From Bacteroidota bacterium (GTDB lineage Bacteria > Bacteroidota > Bacteroidia > AKYH767-A > 2013-40CM-41-45), in assembly GCA_004295015.1 (NCBI GenBank), contig SHNE01000017.1, forward strand, positions 1 to 64,000: a DNA stretch of 64,000 nucleotides, given 5' to 3'. Shown here piece by piece: positions 28,726 to 38,474 of this stretch (position 1 is its first letter; the number at the start of each line of letters is the position of its first letter). Position numbers and translations under genes: made by a program. A model generated the notes under the pieces. It did no database searches. It had not been told where the DNA came from and was given only the letters and a program-made list of their open reading frames with translations.

Positions 28726-31700
28726 ATGCGAAACACTCTGCGTACTTTTATGCCCATCTTCCTTGCCCTTACTGTTTTATATTATCCGAAGGCTATTGCT
28801 GTCACAGTCAATCCTGATCAGATTATGTTTCAGTCTGGTCCTTTTACAACGGAAGAAAATTTTTCTCAAGTGTCTGATTTGACCATACCCACCGAAGATA
28901 TTGTTGACGGACATTATTATCGGGTATTTCACTTTAATGTTATTCCATCCCTGGAACAAAAGCAGGAACTTCTTAGTGCCGGCGTTCGAATTTTGAATTA
29001 CATTCCATACAATGCTTTTGTCGTTTCTATTAAATCCGGAAGCAATCTTTCTTCACTCAGCAATTTTAATATTCGATCAATTGTTCGACTAGACCGGGAC
29101 CGGAAAAGTAGTCGTGCGGTCAGAGAAAATAATATTCCTTCTTATGCCAAGCCGAAACAAGGCTATGTGGATCTTATAGTGCAGTATTTTAGTGACATGA
29201 ACCGGTCAACAGTTTTGAATTATTTTGCTAAGTATGAATTTGAAATTTTAAAAATGTTAAATGTCGGATCCCAATGTCGCATCAGAATTCCTAACGATAG
29301 AATTGGAGACCTGCTTGATATTCCATTTGTAAAGTATGTCGAAGAAATGGAAGCGCCATCTGAACCCGAAGATACCCGGGGCAGATCATTACACAGAAGT
29401 AATCTGATCAATTCTGAATCATCCACTGGTATGCATTACGACGGTGCCGGCGTTAGTATTTCCCTTGCAGACGATGGTGAAGTGGGTCCTCATATTGATT
29501 TTCAAGGCAGAATCACGCAACTGATTTCTACGGGAGCCGGTGGTTCACATGGCGATATGACTGCCGGAATTTTAGGGGGGTCAGGAAATCTCAATCCATC
29601 AAATCAGGGAATGGCTTCCGGCGCACACATCTATATTCATGATGTGAATGACGGCGTGAATCCTTATGATCACATTTACAATGCAATTAATTATTACAAC
29701 CTATATGGTGCAGTAATTACTTCAACAAGTTATAGCCAGGGCTGTAATGATTATAATACCATTTCCAGTACCGGAGATATGATTGCTCATCAGAATCCAT
29801 ATTTCAATTTTGTGTATTCCGCAGGAAATCGTGGACAAGATGATTGTGGTTACGGAACGAATGCTGCATGGGGAACAATTACAGGTGGTTTTAAGCAGGG
29901 GAAAAATGCAATAGCCTGTGGAAATCTTGATGCGTACGGAATACTTGACGTTACAAGTAGCAGAGGTCCGGCGGAAGATGGACGTGTAAAACCTGATATA
30001 TGCTCGAATGGAAAGAACCAAAATTCGACAAGAGATAATAATAGGTATCAGGTTGGCGGTGGAACCAGTGCTGCTTGTCCGGGAATTGCAGGAATCATTG
30101 CCCAGCTCGTACAAGCTTATCGCGAAATGCATAACGGTGATGAAGCACCTTCTGCATTGCTAAAAGGCGTCCTCTTAAATTCTGCTGAAGACATTGGAAA
30201 CCCGGGACCGGATTTTACTTATGGATGGGGTAGGGTAAATGCGTTCCGTGCATTAACAACATTGCAAGATTCTCGTTATCTACTCGACTCAGTAACTCAA
30301 TCAACGACAAGAACACATAGCATTCAGGTACCGGCTAATAGTAAAAAATTGAAATGCATGCTCTATTGGTTGGATATTGAAGGAGATCCTTTGGCTTCAA
30401 TTGCCTTGGTAAATGATCTCGATCTTATTGTGAAGAATCCTTCTAATACTTCCTATGAACCATGGATTCTGGACCCAACACCTGTTATAGCTAATCTTAC
30501 CACCAATGCTGTCAGAGGTGCAGATCATCTGAATAACATGGAACAAGTTACGATTGACAATCCTGCGCCGGGTACTTATAGTGTTGAAGTTACCGGTGGA
30601 ATAATCACATCAGCAAGTCAACAGTATTATATTATTTGGGAATTGGAATCTGAAGATGTTAAATTAACATATCCGAACGGTGCAGAGGGATTTGTTCCGG
30701 GAGAAACAGAGGCTTTGCGATGGGATGCATCAGAAGGAACCGATTTGTTTAACCTTGAATATTCCGATGACAATGGAATTTCATGGAATAATATCATGAC
30801 AGCTATACCCGCAAATGTTCGTCAATATGATTGGGTGGTACCAACAATTATTTCTGATCAGGTTCTGGTACGATTGTCCAGAGGATCTTTTACAGATCAA
30901 AGTGATCAACCTTTATCAATTCAACGACTCCCATCTGCACTCACTATTGATTTTGTTTGCTCGAATGTTACTCAGTTTAGCTGGACAAGTGCTCCCGGAG
31001 CAAGCGGCTATGAAGTGAGTGTATTGGGTTCAATGTATATGGACTCCGTTGGAACCACAACTGCTAACACCTTGCAAGTTGCACTTTCAGATACGGTTGA
31101 TACATGGTTTAGTGTTCGTTCCCTTGGTAATCATGGTGGAAAGGGGAGGAGGGCCGTTGCCGTGCAAAGACCGGCCGGACTACTGAACTGTTCGATAGCA
31201 GATGATCTGAATTTGCTAAATGTGCAAAATCCACCTGCAGGTTTTTTGTTTCCTTGCCAAGATTTGTCTTCACTGCCATTATCTGTCACTATTAAAAACG
31301 ACGGGATAAATTTGGCTCATAGTTTTAATTTGTCTTACTCCATCAACGGGGCAACTCCTGTTATTGAAACATTTACGGATACTCTTTTTCAGGGTTCCAC
31401 AAGAATTTTCACATTCTCCAATCTTGTTGATTTGAGTGCATCAGGAATCTATCAGATCGTCTTTGGTCTTTCTTATACGCCGGATGCTAACAGTTCTAAC
31501 AACACAATAAATCATCAAGTCGAAGTGTTCCATTCTGCTGTGACACCTTATGTTGAAGATTTTCAAACAAGCGTTTTCCCTCCTGCAGGATGGGAAATTA
31601 ACTCTTCAGGTTCCGGCATTACATGGGCAGAAAAATCAGGGATAGTTGGTTCAGATGGAAACCTGACCACAGCAGCCTGGTTCGACAATTACAGTTATAA

Positions 31701-32343
31701 TAATCTGGGAGCACGGGATTATTTAAAATCTGTTTTAGCTGATTTTAGTGGTATTGCAAATCCCCGTCTAACATTCGATGTGGCTTTTGCTAATTATACC
31801 GGTCGTTCTGATGGTTTAGGAATAGATATCTCGAGCGACTGTGGAATAAATTTCATTCCTTCTGCCTATTTAAAAGCAGGTGCAACATTGGCTACAGTTC
31901 CTTCTTCAACCAGTGATTGGGAGCCTACACAGGCAACACATTGGAGAAATGATACTCTGTCACTTTCCGCATTCGCTGATTCTTTGGTGATGATTCGTTT
32001 TGTTAATATCAATGACTACGGAAATAACCTCTACATCGATAATATTAATCTTGAAAGCGTATTGAATCCTGGAGTTTCCGAGCAATTGCGTCCGGTTACA
32101 TTATCTTTGTTCCCTAATCCTTCCTCAGGAATTTTTAATTTGGAAGTAAGAAACCTTCCTTCGAAGGAACTTTCCGTCGAGGTCTTTGATTTGAATGGCC
32201 GAAAACTTATTGCTGAGACTTTCTCAAATACGAATGATACGTTTAAGACAAGTATTGACCTTGACAAGCAACCTGCAGCAGTTTATTTCCTCAGAATTTA
32301 TAATGAAGATAAAACTTATAGGCTTCGGCTGAAAAAAATGTAA
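28726..32343 (+). CDS. subtilisin-like (S8) protease with T9SS sorting domain
   Basis: A 1205-residue secreted protease. Order: signal peptide (about 1-25), propeptide-like region (30-200), S8 catalytic domain, Ig/FN3-like strand-rich domains, a MAM/jelly-roll-like region (about 940-1110, VAFANYTGRSDGLGIDISSD) and a T9SS type A C-terminal domain (about 1125-1205, LFPNPSSGIFNLEV, VEVFDLNGRKL, AVYFLRIYN). The triad is complete: D249 in SLADDGE, H275 in GSHGDMTAGI, S448 in GGTSAACPG. It is predicted to leave through Sec and then T9SS and to act on the surface or outside the cell. It is monocistronic, ending at a strong terminator. Confidence 0.92.
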   Translation: MRNTLRTFMPIFLALTVLYYPKAIAVTVNPDQIMFQSGPFTTEENFSQVSDLTIPTEDIVDGHYYRVFHFNVIPSLEQKQELLSAGVRILNYIPYNAFVVSIKSGSNLSSLSNFNIRSIVRLDRDRKSSRAVRENNIPSYAKPKQGYVDLIVQYFSDMNRSTVLNYFAKYEFEILKMLNVGSQCRIRIPNDRIGDLLDIPFVKYVEEMEAPSEPEDTRGRSLHRSNLINSESSTGMHYDGAGVSISLADDGEVGPHIDFQGRITQLISTGAGGSHGDMTAGILGGSGNLNPSNQGMASGAHIYIHDVNDGVNPYDHIYNAINYYNLYGAVITSTSYSQGCNDYNTISSTGDMIAHQNPYFNFVYSAGNRGQDDCGYGTNAAWGTITGGFKQGKNAIACGNLDAYGILDVTSSRGPAEDGRVKPDICSNGKNQNSTRDNNRYQVGGGTSAACPGIAGIIAQLVQAYREMHNGDEAPSALLKGVLLNSAEDIGNPGPDFTYGWGRVNAFRALTTLQDSRYLLDSVTQSTTRTHSIQVPANSKKLKCMLYWLDIEGDPLASIALVNDLDLIVKNPSNTSYEPWILDPTPVIANLTTNAVRGADHLNNMEQVTIDNPAPGTYSVEVTGGIITSASQQYYIIWELESEDVKLTYPNGAEGFVPGETEALRWDASEGTDLFNLEYSDDNGISWNNIMTAIPANVRQYDWVVPTIISDQVLVRLSRGSFTDQSDQPLSIQRLPSALTIDFVCSNVTQFSWTSAPGASGYEVSVLGSMYMDSVGTTTANTLQVALSDTVDTWFSVRSLGNHGGKGRRAVAVQRPAGLLNCSIADDLNLLNVQNPPAGFLFPCQDLSSLPLSVTIKNDGINLAHSFNLSYSINGATPVIETFTDTLFQGSTRIFTFSNLVDLSASGIYQIVFGLSYTPDANSSNNTINHQVEVFHSAVTPYVEDFQTSVFPPAGWEINSSGSGITWAEKSGIVGSDGNLTTAAWFDNYSYNNLGARDYLKSVLADFSGIANPRLTFDVAFANYTGRSDGLGIDISSDCGINFIPSAYLKAGATLATVPSSTSDWEPTQATHWRNDTLSLSAFADSLVMIRFVNINDYGNNLYIDNINLESVLNPGVSEQLRPVTLSLFPNPSSGIFNLEVRNLPSKELSVEVFDLNGRKLIAETFSNTNDTFKTSIDLDKQPAAVYFLRIYNEDKTYRLRLKKM

Positions 32344-32370
32344 AGGACAATTAGATTATGTTTTATAAAA

Positions 32371-32409
32371 AAAAATCCGGGGAAATAAGGCTGCTCTCCC
32401 CGGATTTTT
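32371..32409. terminator. bidirectional terminator after the S8 protease gene
   Basis: A perfect 13-bp inverted repeat AAAAATCCGGGGA / TCCCCGGATTTTT with a 13-nt loop, between convergent stops at 32343 and 32429. The A and T runs at both ends suit termination in both directions. Confidence 0.9.
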
Positions 32410-32428
32410 TTATAAATTTATTTTTTCT

Positions 32429-32935
32429 TTATTTCGATTTTACCTTATCCCACTTTTTAATTTGCCAGTTCACTTTTGCAGTACAAATATGGTTTTGATT
32501 TTCGTCAAAAGTTTCCAGTTCTATTTCTATTAAAATGGCATCTTGAGTTTTCAAGGGTATAAAAACATCTTTTTCAAGTCTGTCTTTCGAAATGGTGCAA
32601 GCAACGCTAACATTTGTTTTCCCCTGGTAGTGGTAATACATGTGAAGATCTTTCATTATTAACCTGTACTCGTCCGATCTGATACAGTGTGTTAAGGTCA
32701 TTCCTGCAGTAAACTCGGATAAAGTTGCCAGTGCACATGCATGCAGCCCACGCAAGTGATTTTGATTAATTCTCCAGTATGGCATTCTTGCTTTAAGTCC
32801 GTTTTCATTGACTTCAACAATTTTAATACCATGCGGACGATTATAAGGAATTGCACGGTTCGTTGCCATGTAAAGCAACAATCTCCCAAAAGAAGAGTTT
32901 CGTGCTTTATCTAAAAGCATAAATAGTTTTCTCAT
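32429..32935 (-). CDS. DUF4442 hotdog-fold (thioesterase-like) protein
   Basis: A 168-residue cytoplasmic protein matching DUF4442, a hotdog-fold family related to PaaI-type acyl-CoA thioesterases. Typical features are KARMPYWRINQNHLRGLHAC followed by ALATLSEFTAGMTLTHC, which form the central helix and adjoining loop, then LIMKDLHMYYHYQGKTNVSV. Whether it hydrolyses acyl-CoA is unproven. Upstream on the same strand is the NMO/FabK-like gene, 53 bp away, and the beta-oxidation block lies just beyond, which is at least consistent with an acyl-CoA-related role. Confidence 0.82.
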   Translation of the reverse strand: MRKLFMLLDKARNSSFGRLLLYMATNRAIPYNRPHGIKIVEVNENGLKARMPYWRINQNHLRGLHACALATLSEFTAGMTLTHCIRSDEYRLIMKDLHMYYHYQGKTNVSVACTISKDRLEKDVFIPLKTQDAILIEIELETFDENQNHICTAKVNWQIKKWDKVKSK

Positions 32936-32988
32936 AGAGGGGAATTAAAGGACTGAAATAAAGGCCTTATAAATAATTCTTTTGAAGC

Positions 32989-34002
32989 CTATCTTATGAT
33001 TGTTTTTTCTAGCTCTGCGAAGGCTTTTTCAAATTCTGATACCATTTGGTTTACAATCTCTTTGACCGGTTTAATATCGTGAATCATTTCCACAGATTGA
33101 CCGGCACACCACAAACTTTCGTAGCTACCCGGTTTCACTGCACCTTCCAGCCAGTTGAACCCTCTTCGTTGGATCAACATTTTAAAATATTTTTTAGTCC
33201 GTGGATTCTTGCTTAAAATTCTTTCAAACCAGTTTTGTTTTGTGCCAATTTTTTTTGCAAATTCTGTATTGATAACACTGCAAGGAGTACCGCTGATGCG
33301 TTCTGTCAATACGATATCATCCATTCTGTAATTTACAACTGCATCTTTGTATTCTTGAGATACACTTGCTTCTGTGCTGGCGATAAAGCGGGTTCCGCAA
33401 TAAGCTGCGGAGGCACCTGATGCCAAAACACTTAGCATTGCTCTCCCATGTGCAATACCTCCTGCAGCAAGAACCGGTGTACCGGGGAATTCCTGTTTTA
33501 GTGCTTCTGTTAAAATGATCAATGGATAAGGACCTGCATGTCCTCCGGCTCCCTGACCTACTGCCACAAAGCCATCGCATCCGGCTTCTTGGCATTTTCG
33601 GGCATGTTCAAGGTTAGTTACGTCACAAAAAACTTTTCCACCATATGTATGAACCGCATCAATGGTTGATTTGGGACTGCCCAATGAAGTGATCACCACA
33701 GGAACTTTATTTGAAATACAAATTTCAAGGTGTTTTTCAAACCATGGATTGGCACGTTGTACAATGAGGTTCATTCCGTAAGTCCCTTGCTTTCCAGCTC
33801 TTTCTTCCAGTAGTTTATTCAATCTTTTGAGGACGTCATCCAATTCTCCGGGGCTCCTGTAGTTTAGTGAAGGAAAACAGCCTAAAATCCCTGCCTCGAT
33901 AGCTTCAATCACCATAGCCTCATTACTGACGAGGAAGAGTGGAGCCATGACTATGGGATACCGTAAATTCAATAGTTTCGTAAAATCGTTTTGAATGATC
34001 AT
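32989..34002 (-). CDS. nitronate monooxygenase / FabK-like flavoprotein
   Basis: A 337-residue TIM-barrel flavoenzyme from the ATG at 34002; a 37-codon extension to 34113 has no conserved sequence and is rejected. It opens with LLNLRYPIVMAPLFLVSNEA, and has CDGFVAVGQGAGGHAGP and TPVLAAGGIAHGRAMLSVLA, the FMN-phosphate-binding loops, then GTRFIASTEA. Members are nitronate monooxygenases (2-nitropropane dioxygenase) or FabK enoyl-ACP reductases. The catalytic His region QGAGGHAG is present in both, so sequence alone does not settle it. Lying next to a thioesterase-like gene and fatty-acid genes tilts slightly toward lipid chemistry. Confidence 0.85.
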   Translation of the reverse strand: MIIQNDFTKLLNLRYPIVMAPLFLVSNEAMVIEAIEAGILGCFPSLNYRSPGELDDVLKRLNKLLEERAGKQGTYGMNLIVQRANPWFEKHLEICISNKVPVVITSLGSPKSTIDAVHTYGGKVFCDVTNLEHARKCQEAGCDGFVAVGQGAGGHAGPYPLIILTEALKQEFPGTPVLAAGGIAHGRAMLSVLASGASAAYCGTRFIASTEASVSQEYKDAVVNYRMDDIVLTERISGTPCSVINTEFAKKIGTKQNWFERILSKNPRTKKYFKMLIQRRGFNWLEGAVKPGSYESLWCAGQSVEMIHDIKPVKEIVNQMVSEFEKAFAELEKTIIR

Positions 34003-34198
34003 ATGTTGTTTAAATACTCCTGTTTTCCTTGCATTTCGTTCAATACAAAGGAAAGAAACCTTCCAATTGTTAATATCCCATGAAAAAATATTTTTACACG
34101 GGTTCGCAGGCATCTTCTAATCAGGTAATTTGGCACAATATCATACAGTTTTCCTGCTAAATTATGGTTATAATACTCCAATAGCCATGGAACAAGCG

Positions 34199-34206
34199 TA
34201 TATTTG
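34199..34206 (+). promoter_or_regulatory. -7 promoter element of the beta-oxidation block
   Basis: TATATTTG, an exact TAnnTTTG match, 17 nt before the ATG of the acyl-CoA ligase at 34224. No clear -33 TTG. I see no other -7 match between this point and the thiolase gene, consistent with one long transcript. Confidence 0.45.
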
Positions 34207-34223
34207 CAGAGCTAAAAAAAGAA

Positions 34224-35984
34224 ATGGTCACAAGAATTTTTGACATCCCCTCTCACTATCACAATAAGTTTCCTAAGGATAATGCATTGGCCGCAAAGGT
34301 TAATGGTAAGTGGGAGTTGTATTCAACCGCTGATTTTATTAGAATAGGAAACAGCTTAAGCTGTGGTTTGATGAAACTTGGTATGAAGAAAGATGATAAA
34401 GTAGGAATCATCTCTAACAACAGACCAGAATGGAATTTCACGGATCTTGCCATGCTTCAGTTAGGAATAGTGAATGTTCCCATTTACACTACTCTCAGTG
34501 AATCAGAAATTGCGTTTATCCTCAATGACTGTGGAGCAACATTATTGTTCGTGAGTGATGCAAGTCTCTACAAGAAGATCAATAGAGTCAAAGCAAATGT
34601 GCCTTCTTTGAAGGAGGTTTTTACATTTGACGTGGTTGAGGGTGCAACAAATTGGAAAGAACTATTGGTTGACCCGTCAAAAGAGGAGCTCGAAAGATTG
34701 GAATCAATCCGCAACAGCATTAAGGAGAGTGATCTGGCTACACTGCTTTATACGTCCGGCACCACCGGCACCCCTAAAGGTGTGATGCTTGCTCACAGCA
34801 ACATTGTAAGCAATGTGTTGGCTTCCGAGAAGCTTTGTCCGGTCAACCATCAACATAAGGCGCTTAGTTTTCTTCCTTTGTGCCATAGTTATGAACGAAT
34901 GTTGACCTATTTGTATATGTATATTGGTGTATCCATTTACTATGCAGAGACCATGGATACGATAGGTGACAATTTGAAAGAGATTAAACCGGAATTATTC
35001 TCGACAGTACCGCGTTTACTCGAAAAGACATACGATAAAATTACAAAGAAGGGTACCGAGCTTAGCGGAATAAAAAAGGCGCTCTTCTTTTGGGCATTGA
35101 ACCTTGGTCTGAAGTATGAAATGCATGGAAAGAATGGCGCTTGGTATGAGTTTCAGCTGAAGATTGCCAATAAGCTGATATTCTCAAAATGGCGGGAAGC
35201 ACTTGGTGGAAATATCCGTGTTATAGTGAGTGGTGGAGCGGCTTTGCAACCACGGTTGGCCAGAGTGTTTTGGGCAGCAGGAATTCATGTACTTGAAGGC
35301 TATGGTTTAACAGAAACATCTCCGGTAATTTCTGTGAATAATCTGGAGAAGGATGGTGCAATGTTTGGTACTGTAGGCACTGTTATTAAAGATGTAAGCG
35401 TGAAGATCGCTCCTGATGGTGAAATTCTGTGTAAAGGTCCTAACGTTATGCAGGGATATTATAAGAGGCCTGATCTCACGAAAGAAGCCATTGATGAGGA
35501 TGGTTGGTTTCATACAGGGGATATCGGTGTGATGATAGACAACCGGTATTTAAAAATTACGGACCGGAAAAAGGAAATTTTTAAGACTTCAGGGGGGAAA
35601 TTTATTGCACCTCAAGCCCTGGAAAACAAATTCAAAGAGTCTCCTTTCATCGAACAACTGATGGTGATCGGTGAAAATAAAAATTTTGCAGCTGCGCTCG
35701 TGGTGCCATCCTTTGCACACTTGCGCTCCTGGTGTGAACATAAAGGAATTACTGATGGGTCCAATGAAGAACTTATTAAAAATCCTGAAGTAATAGCCCG
35801 TATCGATAAAGAAGTCAAAGAGTTTAATGCAGGGTTTGGAAAAACGGAGCAAATAAAAAGAATTAAATTGTTGCCGAAGGAATGGACTGTGGATTCCGGC
35901 GACCTCACGGCAACTTTAAAACTTAAGAGAAAGATAATCGCCGAGAGGAATGCAAAACTTATTGATGAGATATATTCTTCTTAA
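34224..35984 (+). CDS. long-chain acyl-CoA ligase (AMP-forming)
   Basis: A 586-residue enzyme that activates fatty acids to acyl-CoA through acyl-AMP. The P-loop motif LLYTSGTTGTPKGVMLAHSN lies near residues 172-192, followed by EGYGLTETSPV (adenine pocket), DGWFHTGDIG (ribose-binding Asp) and the C-terminal lid GDLTATLKLKRKII with the catalytic Lys region. The length and the FSTVPRLLEKTYDKI segment fit long-chain (FadD15-like) ligases that are membrane-associated rather than soluble. It is the first gene of the fatty-acid block and would feed the dehydrogenase, hydratase and thiolase downstream. The gap to the next gene is 71 bp with no terminator. Confidence 0.93.
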   Translation: MVTRIFDIPSHYHNKFPKDNALAAKVNGKWELYSTADFIRIGNSLSCGLMKLGMKKDDKVGIISNNRPEWNFTDLAMLQLGIVNVPIYTTLSESEIAFILNDCGATLLFVSDASLYKKINRVKANVPSLKEVFTFDVVEGATNWKELLVDPSKEELERLESIRNSIKESDLATLLYTSGTTGTPKGVMLAHSNIVSNVLASEKLCPVNHQHKALSFLPLCHSYERMLTYLYMYIGVSIYYAETMDTIGDNLKEIKPELFSTVPRLLEKTYDKITKKGTELSGIKKALFFWALNLGLKYEMHGKNGAWYEFQLKIANKLIFSKWREALGGNIRVIVSGGAALQPRLARVFWAAGIHVLEGYGLTETSPVISVNNLEKDGAMFGTVGTVIKDVSVKIAPDGEILCKGPNVMQGYYKRPDLTKEAIDEDGWFHTGDIGVMIDNRYLKITDRKKEIFKTSGGKFIAPQALENKFKESPFIEQLMVIGENKNFAAALVVPSFAHLRSWCEHKGITDGSNEELIKNPEVIARIDKEVKEFNAGFGKTEQIKRIKLLPKEWTVDSGDLTATLKLKRKIIAERNAKLIDEIYSS

Positions 35985-36055
35985 AACTCCTTTATCTCAG
36001 GAGGTGCGAAGAATTTGAACAAGGAAATTGAGTGCAATCGAAATAAAATTCAGGG

Positions 36056-38464
36056 ATGTCAACGAATAGAATTATCAAGAGAGTAGCCGTATTAGGTAGC
36101 GGGATTATGGGAAGTCGCATTGCCTGCCATTTTGCTAATATTGGCATGGAGGTTTTACTGCTTGATATATCTCCCAAAGAACTAACTGATGAAGAGAAGC
36201 AAAAGGGGTTTACACTTGAGCTTCCTTTGGTTCGCAACAGAATTGTTAATGACGCACTACAAAACACCCTGAAAGCTTCTCCTTCGCCACTTTACAAAAA
36301 ATCTTTTGTTTCTCGCATCAGGACAGGGAATTTCACGGATAATATGAAAGATATTGCTTCGTGTGATTGGATACTTGAGGCAGTCATCGAGAATATTGAT
36401 ATTAAAAAATCAGTCTTTGCGGAAGTAGAAAAGTATCGGAAACCGGGAACCATTATATCGTCAAACACCTCCGGCATTCCGATTCATCTCATGTCGGAGG
36501 GAAGAAGTGAAGACTTCAAGAAGCACTTCTGCGGAACACATTTTTTTAATCCGCCCAGGTATTTACGATTACTCGAAATTATTCCCGGTCCTGCTACCGA
36601 TAAAAATGTCCTGGATTTTTTGGCACATTATAGAGATGTTTACCTTGGAAAAACTACGGTGCTTTGCAAAGATACTCCGGCATTTATTGCAAACAGAATC
36701 GGAGTGTTTTCAATCATGTCATTGTTCCATCTCGTTGAGAAGATGGGTTTGAGCGTTGATGAAGTGGATAAATTAACAGGCCCGGTCTTAGGTCGTCCGA
36801 AATCAGCAACATTCAGAACGTGTGATGTAGTTGGTATTGATACATTGGTGAAGGTTGCAAATGATGTGTATGATCGTTGCCCTAATGATGAATCAAAGAA
36901 CTCATTTAAGTTGCCTGGCTATATTAAAAAAATAGTTGATAACAAGTGGTTCGGTGATAAATCGAAACAGGGGTTTTATAAAAAAGTTAAATCTGAAAGT
37001 GGAAAAAGTGAAATTCTTTCCCTCGATTTGACATCAATGGAATATGGTCCAAAAACTAAATCGAAGTTTGCAACTCTTGACCTGACAAAGAGCATCGAAA
37101 ATGTAAAGGATCGTTTAAAAATTCTTTTATCCGGAACTGATAAAGCCGGTGAATTTTACCGCGAATCCTTTTCATCATTATTTCAATATGTAAGTAACAG
37201 AATTCCTGAAATTGCGGAGAATCCTTTGCAGATTGATGAGGCAGTGAGTGCAGGATTCGGATGGGAAACAGGTCCTTTCGAAACATGGGATATTCTCGGT
37301 GTAGAAAATGCTATTGCGATCATGAAATCCCTTGGTTACACTCCTGCCAAATGGGTTGAGGAGATGCTAAAGAAAGGAAACAAGAACTTCTTTGTCATTA
37401 AAGAAGGCATACGTCACTTTTATAATCCGCAAACCGGTCTTTACGAAAAAACTCTTGCCGCCGGATCAGTACTCTTTTTGGACAACCTCCGTGAAAAAAC
37501 AATTTGGAAGAATGCAGGCGGCTCCTTGATTGATCTCGGTGATGGAGTCTTGAATTTGGAATTTCATACAAAGATGAATACGATAGGAGGGGAGATTATA
37601 CAAGGTGTGAATAAAGCCATCGAAATTGCCGAAAAAGATTTTAAAGGATTGGTTATTGCAAATGAAGGTCAGAATTTCTCTGCCGGTGCAAATCTTGCCA
37701 TGATATTTATGTTTGCAACCGAACAGGAGTTCGATGAAATTGATATGGCAGTACGTGCATTTCAGAATATGAACATGCGTGTTCGCTATTCATCGGTTCC
37801 GGTTGTCGTTTCTCCACATGCACTTTCTCTTGGTGGAGGTTGCGAAATGACCTTGCATGCAGATAAAGTTGTTGCCTCTGCCGAAACATATATTGGTTTG
37901 GTTGAATTTGGTGTAGGTTTAATTCCAGGAGGAGGTGGAAGTAAAGAGATGACATTAAGGGCATGTGATGCATTCAGAGATGGGAATCTTGATGAACAGA
38001 CCTTGAAAGAATATTACCTGAATATTGCCATGGCTAAAGTATCGACATCCGGTCATGAAGCATATGATTTAAGAATTCTCCTGGAAGGAAGGGATGAAAT
38101 TGTCGTAAATCCAAATCGTGTAATAACAGAAGCGAAAAGGGCTGTTCTGGAATTAGCGCACGATGGGTACACCATGCCAACACATCGTAAAGATATAAAG
38201 GTTTTAGGACGCAATGCACTTGGTATGTTTTTTGCGGGAGCAAATGCCATGGTTTCCGGCCATTTTATTTCCCCGCATGACCAATTGATTTCCCAAAAAC
38301 TTGCTTACGTGATGTGCGGAGGTGATTTGTCAGCAAATACATTAGTCTCTGAACAATATTTATTGGATTTGGAGAGAGAGGCTTTTTTATCACTCTGCGG
38401 GGAAAGAAAAACACTCGAAAGAATTCAGAGTATACTTATATCAGGAAAACCACTACGAAACTAA
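36056..38464 (+). CDS. bifunctional 3-hydroxyacyl-CoA dehydrogenase / enoyl-CoA hydratase
   Basis: An 802-residue fused beta-oxidation enzyme. The N-terminal half is the NAD-dependent 3-hydroxyacyl-CoA dehydrogenase: Rossmann GSGIMGSRIACHFANIGMEV (about residues 13-33), then SSNTSGIPI, HFCGTHFFNPPRYLRLLEII and KDTPAFIANRIG. The C-terminal third (from about 500) is a crotonase domain with GLVIANEGQNFSAGANLAM and LSLGGGCEMTLHAD (oxyanion hole) and a GLIPGGGGSKEM active-site loop. This order is the reverse of E. coli FadB and typical of the single-chain Bacteroidota form. It converts trans-2-enoyl-CoA to 3-ketoacyl-CoA for the thiolase at 39214. Confidence 0.95.
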   Translation: MSTNRIIKRVAVLGSGIMGSRIACHFANIGMEVLLLDISPKELTDEEKQKGFTLELPLVRNRIVNDALQNTLKASPSPLYKKSFVSRIRTGNFTDNMKDIASCDWILEAVIENIDIKKSVFAEVEKYRKPGTIISSNTSGIPIHLMSEGRSEDFKKHFCGTHFFNPPRYLRLLEIIPGPATDKNVLDFLAHYRDVYLGKTTVLCKDTPAFIANRIGVFSIMSLFHLVEKMGLSVDEVDKLTGPVLGRPKSATFRTCDVVGIDTLVKVANDVYDRCPNDESKNSFKLPGYIKKIVDNKWFGDKSKQGFYKKVKSESGKSEILSLDLTSMEYGPKTKSKFATLDLTKSIENVKDRLKILLSGTDKAGEFYRESFSSLFQYVSNRIPEIAENPLQIDEAVSAGFGWETGPFETWDILGVENAIAIMKSLGYTPAKWVEEMLKKGNKNFFVIKEGIRHFYNPQTGLYEKTLAAGSVLFLDNLREKTIWKNAGGSLIDLGDGVLNLEFHTKMNTIGGEIIQGVNKAIEIAEKDFKGLVIANEGQNFSAGANLAMIFMFATEQEFDEIDMAVRAFQNMNMRVRYSSVPVVVSPHALSLGGGCEMTLHADKVVASAETYIGLVEFGVGLIPGGGGSKEMTLRACDAFRDGNLDEQTLKEYYLNIAMAKVSTSGHEAYDLRILLEGRDEIVVNPNRVITEAKRAVLELAHDGYTMPTHRKDIKVLGRNALGMFFAGANAMVSGHFISPHDQLISQKLAYVMCGGDLSANTLVSEQYLLDLEREAFLSLCGERKTLERIQSILISGKPLRN

Positions 38465-38474
38465 ACATAAGCTC